From positions 62,001 to 126,000 of the forward strand of contig NZ_JAIWJY010000006.1 of assembly GCF_028829235.1 (NCBI RefSeq): a DNA stretch of 64,000 nt, given 5' to 3'. The notes beneath the pieces were generated by a model. The model searched no databases and was not told the DNA's origin. It saw only the letters and a program-made list of their open reading frames with translations. Below are positions 10,641 to 17,329 of this stretch, in pieces (position 1 is the stretch's first letter; each line of letters begins with the position of its first letter). Position numbers and translations under genes: made by a program. The stretch is from Tenacibaculum larymnensis. GTDB taxonomy: Bacteria > Bacteroidota > Bacteroidia > Flavobacteriales > Flavobacteriaceae.

Positions 10641-11300
10641 TTATAGAGTAAGAAACTCTTCAACACTTATTTCCTTAACTGTGACCTCCTTATTGTTAAT
10701 CTTTTTACTTTGGGAAATATGACATACATATTCTTTTTGTAAATCTATCTCTAAAACAAAAAATGTTCTAGTTTCAACACTAGTCTTATTATTCTTTATT
10801 TCAAATGATTTTAATGGAACTGACAATCCTTTCCCTGTTGCTTTTAAAACTGCTTCCTTTTGTGTCCAATATTTAAAAAACTCTTCTAGAGGAGACTCTG
10901 AGTTAAATATCTTTTGCTCTTCATATAAAGTCATTTGTTCCTTGAACTCTGATATTTTTACATCATGTGATTTCTCAATATCAACACCTATATCTACAAA
11001 CTTATTTGTAAAAACTACAACTACTAATTCTCCTGAATGTGAGACATTGAACTGCACATCATTATCTTGAAAATAAGGCCTATCATACTCTGTGAACATC
11101 AAATTTTCAAAATCTACTTTTTTATCAAAATAAGACAGTCCTTGTTTTATTAATAACCGCCCTAATAAAGATAATTGGACATCTTCCCATCTTTGGTACC
11201 TTAATAATCTTTCTTTATATTTTTTGGGAAAAGAATTTAAATAAGTGCCTAACAGATCATCGTGTTTATTTTTTTGTATTTTAGAATAAAGTAAAAGCAA
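10641..11300 (-). CDS. Sfp-type 4'-phosphopantetheinyl transferase
   Basis: 219 aa, normal length for the Sfp/EntD class. Visible motifs: NVSHSG (85-90), DIGVDIE (103-109, Mg-binding acidic residues) and WTQKEAVLKATGKGL (145-159, catalytic Glu and Lys). It would attach the phosphopantetheine arm of CoA to the three T-domain serines of the adjacent synthetase. The only usable start is a TTG at 11300, immediately after an in-frame TAA and an A-rich stretch; no ATG lies near the N-terminus, so the start is uncertain. Its stop is 49 bp before the NRPS ATG, suggesting cotranscription. The family is certain; dedicated service to this NRPS is inferred from position. Confidence 0.93.
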   Translation of the reverse strand: MLLLYSKIQKNKHDDLLGTYLNSFPKKYKERLLRYQRWEDVQLSLLGRLLIKQGLSYFDKKVDFENLMFTEYDRPYFQDNDVQFNVSHSGELVVVVFTNKFVDIGVDIEKSHDVKISEFKEQMTLYEEQKIFNSESPLEEFFKYWTQKEAVLKATGKGLSVPLKSFEIKNNKTSVETRTFFVLEIDLQKEYVCHISQSKKINNKEVTVKEISVEEFLTL

Positions 11301-11367
11301 TCTTTAATAGTTAATTAAAGCTTATTTAACTGTTTTTCAAAAGAGAATACTAGCTGTTTTAGCTTAC

Positions 11368-11394
11368 AAGTATGTAAATAAATTTCACATACTT
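11368..11394 (-). promoter_or_regulatory. Hairpin between nusG-like gene and PPTase
   Basis: AAGTATGT and ACATACTT form a perfect 8-bp stem around an 11-nt AT-rich loop in the 152-bp gap 11301-11452. No T-run follows on the minus strand, so it is not a simple terminator. It could be an RNA recognition element for the NusG-like protein encoded just upstream, or a processing site. Function is inference only. Confidence 0.4.
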
Positions 11395-11452
11395 AATATA
11401 GCATTTTAAACACCTTTTTATATTTAACAGTTAAAGTTTCTTATAAGGTATT

Positions 11453-11974
11453 TTATTTTATTAACGATTCAGATAAGATACTTAGAGGAACAGTTGCCAT
11501 AATATTTTGCTGTAATGAATCTATTCTTACGATGATTTTGTTAACGTTAGATACTTTTATTACCTCGCAATCTAATCCTTCTAAAGGACCATAAGTAATT
11601 TTTTTAATCTCACCAACTTTAGGACGTTCAGTGGTTACTTCTACCCCTTTAACATTTTCATTTCCAATTAAAAACTTTATTTGATTAATTTCTTTTTCTT
11701 GAACTCTAGCATATTCTTTTCCGAAACGGATGTAAGAGAAAGCACCATTTACTGACAGTGCCTTATGAAATCCTAGAGACGAATTAATGTAAACAAACAC
11801 ATAAGAAGGAAATAGTGGCTTCATTATTACCTTTTTTCGATCACTCCATTGTCTAATTGTTTTTGCTTGTGGTAAAAAAGATTCCAAAGAAATTTCTTTC
11901 AATGATTCATGTACTTTTTTTTCCCAACAAGACTTAACATATAGTACGTACCAACCACAATCAAATTTCATCAT
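11453..11974 (-). CDS. Specialised NusG paralogue (UpxY/LoaP/RfaH-like antiterminator)
   Basis: 173 aa with the two-domain NusG layout: an NGN domain (about 6-105, with WYVLYVKSCWEKKV and FPSYVFVYI) and a KOW domain (about 115-165, with GPLEGLDCEVIKV). Housekeeping NusG normally sits with rplK/secE; this one stands at the head of an NRPS operon. Known relatives include Bacteroides UpxY, which lets polymerase complete long capsule operons, and Firmicutes LoaP, which does so for polyketide operons. It probably rides with RNA polymerase through the more than 10-kb transcript downstream. Its own promoter carries the shared LuxR-type dyad, and its leader contains a small hairpin. Family confident; target inferred. 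Confidence 0.9.
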   Translation of the reverse strand: MMKFDCGWYVLYVKSCWEKKVHESLKEISLESFLPQAKTIRQWSDRKKVIMKPLFPSYVFVYINSSLGFHKALSVNGAFSYIRFGKEYARVQEKEINQIKFLIGNENVKGVEVTTERPKVGEIKKITYGPLEGLDCEVIKVSNVNKIIVRIDSLQQNIMATVPLSILSESLIK

Positions 11975-12005
11975 AATACTTAAACACGAAACACAGCTTC
12001 GCTTC

Positions 12006-12021
12006 TCCCTATCACAAGGGA
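12006..12021 (-). promoter_or_regulatory. Leader hairpin upstream of the nusG-like gene
   Basis: TCCCT and AGGGA pair around a 6-nt loop in the roughly 70-nt leader between the -7 element and the nusG-like ATG. A weaker CGAA/TTCG pairing sits at 11987-12001. UpxY, RfaH and LoaP act through elements in 5' leaders, so this is a candidate recruitment site. No consensus ops/JUMPstart sequence is present. Confidence 0.35.
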
Positions 12022-12050
12022 TTTAATTTATCTTTTTAATTAGAACGGCG

Positions 12051-12096
12051 TAAATATAGTATTCAAAAAAAGGGGAAGAACTACACTAAAGGGTAG
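12051..12096 (-). promoter_or_regulatory. Promoter with LuxR-type dyad, site 1 (nusG-like/NRPS operon)
   Basis: Read on the minus strand, CTACCCTTTAGTGTAG (12081-12096) is a CTAC-N8-GTAG dyad. After a 22-bp spacer comes TATATTTA (12051-12058), close to the TAnnTTTG -7 consensus. The ATG is about 77 bp further on. The dyad takes the place of the usual -33 TTG, as expected for an activator-dependent promoter. The same layout recurs at sites 2 and 3. Confidence 0.7.
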
Positions 12097-12105
12097 TTTT
12101 CATTT

Positions 12106-12711
12106 TTACAATAATTTATTATCGGAAATTAGATATTTATTTCTCTCATAAAACTCTATAAGACCACTATAAGGCAAGCTTATTGGTATGGTTTCTGACC
12201 CTAGATAATTAATAGGCTCCCCTACTACTTTATGTTTAATTCCTAATAAAGAGAGTATACGTAATAGCTTACTATCACATTCTGCAAAAGCTATATTGCC
12301 TTCATGACTACATACAGGAGATATTGCACAGACCATTAATTTTTTAAATAAGTTAGGATCTTTAGCTCCTTTTTTTATAGCAAAACGTCCTATATGCCAT
12401 ATTTCATGTAGTTCTTTATCTTCTAAAACCAATAAAGGATTTATTCCAAAAATATTCTCAATTGGTAACTTATCTATATAATTCCATCTTAAAACTCGTA
12501 TAGCTCCTGTTATACCACCATTATCATCTTTACAAACAAAAATTTTAGAGTTTTCAATGTATTTTACCTCTTCTTGATAAACAGATAAAATATCTTTTTC
12601 TATCTTTTTTTTTTCATCTCCATCTACGTGATGATTAAAATTTTCTTCAACTACAAATTTTGATAAACTTAGTACCTCACTAGTTGATAACCTTTCTAAA
12701 TAATTCTTCAT
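12106..12711 (-). CDS. LuxI/FeeM-like GNAT-fold acyltransferase, probable signal synthase
   Basis: 201 aa. The middle and C-terminus resemble autoinducer or N-acyl amino acid synthases: GAIRVLRW (69-76), EIWHIGRFAI (103-112, compare the E-x-SRF motif of LuxI proteins), AECDSKLLR (143-151) and VGEPINYLGSETIPI (163-177). Known members join an acyl chain from acyl-ACP or CoA to an amino acid or homoserine. The gene is divergent from a LuxR regulator, has a LuxR-type dyad in its own promoter and neighbours the NRPS operon. Together these suggest a diffusible acyl signal. The N-terminal LuxI Arg/Phe signature is not obvious, so an ordinary N-acetyltransferase or an acyl-capping enzyme for the peptide remains possible. 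Confidence 0.65.
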   Translation of the reverse strand: MKNYLERLSTSEVLSLSKFVVEENFNHHVDGDEKKKIEKDILSVYQEEVKYIENSKIFVCKDDNGGITGAIRVLRWNYIDKLPIENIFGINPLLVLEDKELHEIWHIGRFAIKKGAKDPNLFKKLMVCAISPVCSHEGNIAFAECDSKLLRILSLLGIKHKVVGEPINYLGSETIPISLPYSGLIEFYERNKYLISDNKLL

Positions 12712-12738
12712 AAGTATTATAATTTTTTATTCCTCGCT

Positions 12739-12784
12739 CAAAGCTAGCTAGTTAAAGTCTTCAACTCACTACACAAAATAGTAG
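12739..12784 (-). promoter_or_regulatory. Promoter with LuxR-type dyad, site 2 (acyltransferase)
   Basis: On the minus strand CTACTATTTTGTGTAG (12769-12784) is followed after exactly 22 bp by TAGCTTTG (12739-12746), a perfect TAnnTTTG -7 element. The acyltransferase ATG is 27 bp further on. No well-spaced -33 TTG is present. The site lies between the divergent acyltransferase and luxR genes, so it could also act on the latter, although it is about 110 bp from the luxR start. Confidence 0.75.
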
Positions 12785-12841
12785 TAGATACAGGAATTTA
12801 TGAGATCAAATAGAAATAGATTTACATTTAAAAAAAAAGTA

Positions 12842-12872
12842 TTGCTTATTACTAAATTATTTACTTTATTTG
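12842..12872 (+). promoter_or_regulatory. Probable luxR promoter
   Basis: TTG (12842-12844), a 20-bp spacer and TTTATTTG (12865-12872; one mismatch to TAnnTTTG) lie upstream of the regulator. A GGGG-TCTAAG-CCCC dyad and a run of seven C (12882-12888) lie between this and the ATG at 12895. Confidence 0.5.
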
Positions 12873-12894
12873 GGGTCTAAGCCCCCCCTAATCT

Positions 12895-13653
12895 ATGAAT
12901 GACGTGAATGACTTTTTTTCATCACGAAACACTGTATACAATGTTTCTGATGAAGAGAAAAAACAGACTACAAATTATGCAGAAGCTATTAAAGCTTTTG
13001 CTAGGACTACTTACAAGAGTATTTATGTAATTGATTATCAAAAAAAAGGTTTCGAATTCGTTTCGGAAAACCCTCTCTTTTTATGCGGTCATACTGCAGA
13101 AGAGGTCAAAGAAATGGGGTATCTTTTTTATTTTAATTATGTAATACCTGAAGATTTAGAACTACTACTAAAAATAAACACTATTGGTTTTGACTTTTAT
13201 GAAAAAATACCGATTGAAGAGAGAATATACCATTCTATTTCCTACGATTTTCATCTGAAAAACCAAGAAGGTAAAGTACTTTTAATTAACCAAAAACTTA
13301 CTCCTTTATTTCTTACTAATGAAGGGAAGATATGGAAAGCTATTTGTATAATCTCAATTTCCAATGAGCAAAACTCTGGAAATATTAGAATATCTAAAAA
13401 AGGCGAAAACAAAATTTTTAGATATGATTTAAAGGGTGATTTTTGGAAAGTAGAAACAAAAATAGAGTTATCTAATAGAGAAAAAGAAATCTTAAGATAC
13501 TCTGTAAGAGGCTTTACCATTAATGAAATGGCTGAAACAATGTATGTTTCTCCTGACACTGTAAAATTCCACAGAAGAAAGTTGTTTGAAAAATTAGAGG
13601 TCGCAAATATTTCAGAAGCAATTGTATATGCTACTAATAATAAACTAATTTAG
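12895..13653 (+). CDS. PAS-LuxR transcriptional regulator
   Basis: 252 aa. The C-terminal 60 residues (about 191-252) are a LuxR/FixJ helix-turn-helix: LSNREKEILRY, then GFTINEMAETMYVSPDTVKFHRRKLFEKL. Residues about 35-160 look like a PAS sensor fold of the kind common in Flavobacteriaceae LuxR proteins (SIYVIDYQKKGFEFVS, then VIPEDLELLLK). There is no phosphoacceptor receiver domain and no classical AHL-binding domain. Given the three matching dyads around it, this is the obvious candidate to bind them; the ligand is unknown. It converges with the thiF-like gene, with only 2 bp between their stops. Confidence 0.92.
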   Translation: MNDVNDFFSSRNTVYNVSDEEKKQTTNYAEAIKAFARTTYKSIYVIDYQKKGFEFVSENPLFLCGHTAEEVKEMGYLFYFNYVIPEDLELLLKINTIGFDFYEKIPIEERIYHSISYDFHLKNQEGKVLLINQKLTPLFLTNEGKIWKAICIISISNEQNSGNIRISKKGENKIFRYDLKGDFWKVETKIELSNREKEILRYSVRGFTINEMAETMYVSPDTVKFHRRKLFEKLEVANISEAIVYATNNKLI

Positions 13654-13655
13654 TT

Positions 13656-14411
13656 TTAACCTTCTAATGAAGATAAGTAAAACTCAGGAAAGCTCTTAAC
13701 TTCCCTTTGTGTAGCTATATTAAAAAGTATATGTGTACACATTCCTGCTACACCCCATGAGCCAACCGATAATTGTGGAGGTGACAGTTTTTCTCTTTCA
13801 TTTTTAAATTTATAAATAATATCTTCTAACCATTCCTGAGGTTTCCCCCAAAATCTCATATAGCTAGAAACATATTCCACCACGTTTAATTCATTAAAGT
13901 TTTCCCCTTTTATTGCAATAGAGTTTAACGATAATCCTTTAGGAGAAATAATTGTTACTAGCCCCCCCCAGCCTAAATTATATGGATGTAAAACAGGAAT
14001 ATCCATTTTTTGACAAATTTCATCAAAAAGTAAAGGGACATCTGAAGAAAAATCCAATGCATTAATCGCTATTTTATGCCCTTTAATATATTCTTCAACA
14101 TTATCACTTGTTAAAAAACAATTATGGATTTTAATATTTGCCTTACTGTTTATGGACTTAAGTCTCGCTTTTATGGCCTCAACCTTATTAACTGACACGT
14201 CACCTTCAGTATAGTTTTGTCTATTTAAGTTAGAGTCCTCTACATGATCTCCATCAACTATTGTTATATTTTCAAATCCAAAACGCAATGCACATTCTGC
14301 TATTATACTTCCAATACCAGCCCCTCCCAATAAAATTGGATAATCTTTAATTAGCTCTTGTTCTTTTGGATTTAAGTATAACCTATTTCTGGAATACCTA
14401 TGTTTCATCAT
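13656..14411 (-). CDS. ThiF/MoeB/HesA-family E1-like adenylyltransferase
   Basis: 251 aa. Rossmann-type ATP-binding motif GGAGIGS (29-35), acidic DGDHVEDSNLNRQ (53-65, with the conserved Arg of E1-like enzymes), Lys76 and Asp120. The C-terminal half lacks clear paired CxxC zinc ligands, and no obvious catalytic Cys can be assigned. Family members adenylate a C-terminal carboxylate of a protein or peptide, or a small acid. No ubiquitin-like partner is visible nearby. The gene has its own promoter with the third LuxR-type dyad, linking it to the island. It contains an 8-G homopolymer (13962-13969) in the coding sequence. Confidence 0.88.
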   Translation of the reverse strand: MMKHRYSRNRLYLNPKEQELIKDYPILLGGAGIGSIIAECALRFGFENITIVDGDHVEDSNLNRQNYTEGDVSVNKVEAIKARLKSINSKANIKIHNCFLTSDNVEEYIKGHKIAINALDFSSDVPLLFDEICQKMDIPVLHPYNLGWGGLVTIISPKGLSLNSIAIKGENFNELNVVEYVSSYMRFWGKPQEWLEDIIYKFKNEREKLSPPQLSVGSWGVAGMCTHILFNIATQREVKSFPEFYLSSLEG

Positions 14412-14425
14412 AGTTAATTTTATTA

Positions 14426-14470
14426 CAAAAATAAGTTATCAAAAAAAGAAATACCTAAACAAAAGGGTAG
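14426..14470 (-). promoter_or_regulatory. Promoter with LuxR-type dyad, site 3 (thiF-like gene)
   Basis: On the minus strand CTACCCTTTTGTTTAG (14455-14470; one half-site change) is followed after 21 bp by TATTTTTG (14426-14433), a perfect TAnnTTTG. It shares CTACCCTTT and a T-rich spacer with site 1. Between it and the tRNA terminator (14471-14696) I see no gene, only AT-rich sequence. Confidence 0.7.
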
Positions 14471-14696
14471 TTTTTTACTTTTCAAACAAAAGTTTATTAT
14501 TAATTAAAAAACTAAAAACCAATATTATAATCACACCCTCTCCGACAATTAACACAACATTAACAATTAAGTTTTAATACCATATCTATAAATTAAGTTG
14601 ACTTGATATTTTTTTGATAACTTTTGAATTAACAAAACTCTAATAGCTACTTAATTTTAAACACAAAACGTAAAACATATATTTTACAAAACAAAA

Positions 14697-14722
14697 AAGC
14701 CTTACTAAAACTAGTAAGGCTT
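14697..14722 (-). terminator. Terminator of the tRNA operon
   Basis: An 11-bp stem (AAGCCTTACTA / TAGTAAGGCTT) with a 4-nt loop is followed by six T on the minus strand, immediately after the tRNA-Arg 3' end. Confidence 0.9.
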
Positions 14723-14726
14723 ATTG

Positions 14727-14800
14727 TGATCGCGACAGGATTCGAACCTGTGACCGTCTGCTTAGAAGGCAGATGCTCTATCCAGCTGAGCTACGCGACC
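14727..14800 (-). tRNA. tRNA-Arg (TCT)
   Basis: The acceptor arms GGTCGCG and CGCGATC pair with one G-U. The T-arm GGTTCGAATCC and a D-arm with AGCTCAGCTGGATAGAGC are present. The anticodon loop CTTCTAA gives TCT. CCA is not encoded. It is the last gene of a three-tRNA minus-strand operon. Confidence 0.95.
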
Positions 14801-14806
14801 ATTGTG

Positions 14807-14881
14807 TCGGGGTGGCAGGATTCGAACCTGCGACCTCCTGCTCCCAAAGCAGGCGCGATGACCGGGCTACGCTACACCCCG
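14807..14881 (-). tRNA. tRNA-Pro (TGG)
   Basis: The acceptor CGGGGTG pairs with CACCCCG. The anticodon loop TTTGGGA sits inside a CCTGC/GCAGG stem and gives TGG. The T-arm GGTTCGAATCC is present. It lies between tRNA-Ser and tRNA-Arg on the same strand. Confidence 0.95.
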
Positions 14882-14906
14882 ATTAGTGTCATCTATAAAT
14901 TTTTAG

Positions 14907-14988
14907 CGGAGAGACCGGGATTCGAACCCGGGCATCCCGAAGGATGACAGCTTAGCAGGCTGCTGCATTACCACTCTGCCACCTCTCC
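14907..14988 (-). tRNA. tRNA-Ser (GCT)
   Basis: A class II tRNA with acceptor GGAGAGG paired to TCTCTCC (one G-U), a long variable arm (CATCC/GGATG) and anticodon loop CTGCTAA, giving GCT. First in the Ser-Pro-Arg operon. Confidence 0.95.
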
Positions 14989-15079
14989 TTAATTCTTGCC
15001 GAAGCGTGAACTAAAAATTGCGAGTGCAAATGTATAACTATATATACGTTTCTACAAACTTTTTTGATAAAAAAAATAC

Positions 15080-17122
15080 CTATTCTGGATACTCAACTCG
15101 TAAGTGGTAGATATTCATTAACTTATTCTTAATAATTTTTTTTATTTTTTCTATTTCTCTAAAAGTAATATCTGAATTTATGAACTGATTATCGCTTTTT
15201 TGCTTGTCTACAATTCTATCAATTAATATATCTATCGATTGTGCTGTTGGATTTTTTAAACTTTTAGAAGCTGCTTCTGCTGCATCGCACATCATTAAAA
15301 TTGCTGTTTCTTTTGAAAATGGAATTGGCCCTGGATATTGAAACTTCTGAATATCAACATCTGGATTATTCTCTTCTTCTTTCTTATAAAAATAATAAGT
15401 AACACTTGTTCCGTGGTGTGTACGAATAAAGTCTATTATTCTATCTGGCAGCTTGTGCTTTTTTGCTATTTCGATACCGTTAATTACGTGATCTAAAATA
15501 ATACGTGCACTATCTACTGGTAATAAATCATTGTGTGGGTTTACTCCCGTAGATTGATTTTCGGTAAAGTACATTGGATTTGCCATTTTACCTATATCAT
15601 GATACAATGCTCCTGTTCTCACCAACATCGAGTTTGCTCCTATTTCATTAGCCGCTGCTTCAGCTAAATTAGCTACCTGCATAGAGTGTTGAAACGTTCC
15701 TGGTGCTTTTTCATTCAAATCTCTTAACAACTTTGAATTTGTATTAGAAAGTTCTAATAATGTTACATCAGAAACCAACCCAAATAGTTTTTCATAAAAA
15801 TAGATAAAAAACACTGCTAAGAACGATAACAACCCATTGGCAGCAAATAGACCAAAGTACATCCAATTTATTTTATCTGCATTTCCTTCTTTTAAAATGG
15901 AAAAGGCAAAATAGGTAACCATATAAATTAAAGTAATTTGCCCTATAGACATAAATAGACTTGCTCGTTTATATAGTTCAGAAACCGTTAATATGGTTAC
16001 TATTCCTGCAATAATGTGTAAGTAAATAAACTCAAAACTATTTGGCACAATAAACCCTAATAGTAACACTGTTAGTACATGGGTAAACAAACCTAATCGA
16101 GCATCAAAAAAAGCTTTAAGTACAATTGGCAAAATACTTAACGGAACAACATATAGGTAATCTGAATTGTATTTTACCACCATAGTTTGCACAAAAATCA
16201 TTAAAAATATATTGAAGAAAATAAAGGTTACTTTATTATTATCATTAAAAGTATCAAACCTATATCTTTCAAGAAACAATAATAACATTAGTAATGCCAA
16301 GGCTACTAAAATTGTATACCCAAATACAATCCAATAATAATTTGATTTTGTCCAGATTCTGGAACTTGAGGCTACTTCGTATGATTTTAAAACATTATAC
16401 TTTCTTCCTTCAACAATGTCTCCTTTTAAAATAATTAATTCTCCTTTTGAGACTTTTCCTTTTGCGTAAGAAATACTTTGTAAACGTTCATTTAACTCCT
16501 TTTCACTATACTTATAATCGTACCTTACATTAGGACGCAGGTTGCTTGACAAGTAATTAACAAGCAAGCGTTGTTTATAATACTGAAGTCCTTCTGTATT
16601 GGTTCTTAAAAAACTTAAAATATCTTTTGATTGTATCAATCTTGAAAATGGAACATCATCTATAGAATTTCCTTTTCGCAACACTACCGCATCTCCTACA
16701 CTAGCTTTATCAATACTTGCATCATCTAAAAAACCGTACAGATATATTCTATTAATAAGCTTCTCTCCTTCTTTTATTAAGTCTCTGGCTGCGCTACTTG
16801 ATAAAGAATCTAGGTTTGTAACTTGATTGGTAAATGAACGTAGTACTTCTGTTTTTATTGAAGTATCGACTACAAAATATTTTTTTGATCCACTTTCAAG
16901 TTCCTTTTTCTCTTCTGCTATTTCTTCTGGAGTTTTTTGAATGGCAAAATCAAAAGGAGCATATAAATTATCATATTGCCAAGGTTTTCCTTGTGGAAAA
17001 TCATACTTAAACTGTCCTCCCTTAGGAAACAAGTATACTATGGCAATTACTGTTATTAAGAACAACAATACTTTGTAAATTATCGTGTTATTCTTGTACA
17101 GTCTGTTGATTAAATCGTTCAT
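15080..17122 (-). CDS. PgpH-type 7TM-HD phosphohydrolase (c-di-AMP phosphodiesterase family)
   Basis: 680 aa. One N-terminal membrane helix (about 18-34) precedes an extracytoplasmic 7TMR-HDED-like domain. A block of seven membrane helices (about 260-450) follows, then a C-terminal HD domain with GALYHDIGKMANP, NPHNDLLPVDSARIILDHV and IRTHHGTS, which supply the HD-type metal ligands. Relatives (Listeria PgpH) hydrolyse c-di-AMP. It is a single gene on the minus strand, downstream of the oppositely oriented thiolase promoter region. The family is clear; the substrate is taken from relatives. Confidence 0.92.
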   Translation of the reverse strand: MNDLINRLYKNNTIIYKVLLFLITVIAIVYLFPKGGQFKYDFPQGKPWQYDNLYAPFDFAIQKTPEEIAEEKKELESGSKKYFVVDTSIKTEVLRSFTNQVTNLDSLSSSAARDLIKEGEKLINRIYLYGFLDDASIDKASVGDAVVLRKGNSIDDVPFSRLIQSKDILSFLRTNTEGLQYYKQRLLVNYLSSNLRPNVRYDYKYSEKELNERLQSISYAKGKVSKGELIILKGDIVEGRKYNVLKSYEVASSSRIWTKSNYYWIVFGYTILVALALLMLLLFLERYRFDTFNDNNKVTFIFFNIFLMIFVQTMVVKYNSDYLYVVPLSILPIVLKAFFDARLGLFTHVLTVLLLGFIVPNSFEFIYLHIIAGIVTILTVSELYKRASLFMSIGQITLIYMVTYFAFSILKEGNADKINWMYFGLFAANGLLSFLAVFFIYFYEKLFGLVSDVTLLELSNTNSKLLRDLNEKAPGTFQHSMQVANLAEAAANEIGANSMLVRTGALYHDIGKMANPMYFTENQSTGVNPHNDLLPVDSARIILDHVINGIEIAKKHKLPDRIIDFIRTHHGTSVTYYFYKKEEENNPDVDIQKFQYPGPIPFSKETAILMMCDAAEAASKSLKNPTAQSIDILIDRIVDKQKSDNQFINSDITFREIEKIKKIIKNKLMNIYHLRVEYPE

Positions 17123-17329
17123 TTTTGATGTTTATAAAATGTAAATATAACCTTTCTCTATTATTTGAGTACTTGTTATAAAATGGTTATTTTCGCAAAA
17201 CAAATCTTAATACAATTCACCCAATACATGAAATCAATAGTAGAAAAATAATTATTAAGCACTTAACAGCTTTATTATTTTAGTCGTTTTTGGTTATTGG
17301 GATAAATAAAAATTAACAAATAGTAGCAC

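Noticed and set aside
10592-10666. A longer NRPS N-terminus from a GTG at 10666
   Set aside because: It would overlap the PPTase by 26 bp and adds residues with no domain similarity; the ATG at 10591 is better placed.
14726-14947. A plus-strand 73-codon reading frame containing GFEPVT-type peptides
   Set aside because: It is the reverse complement of three tRNA genes; such translations are well-known artefacts.
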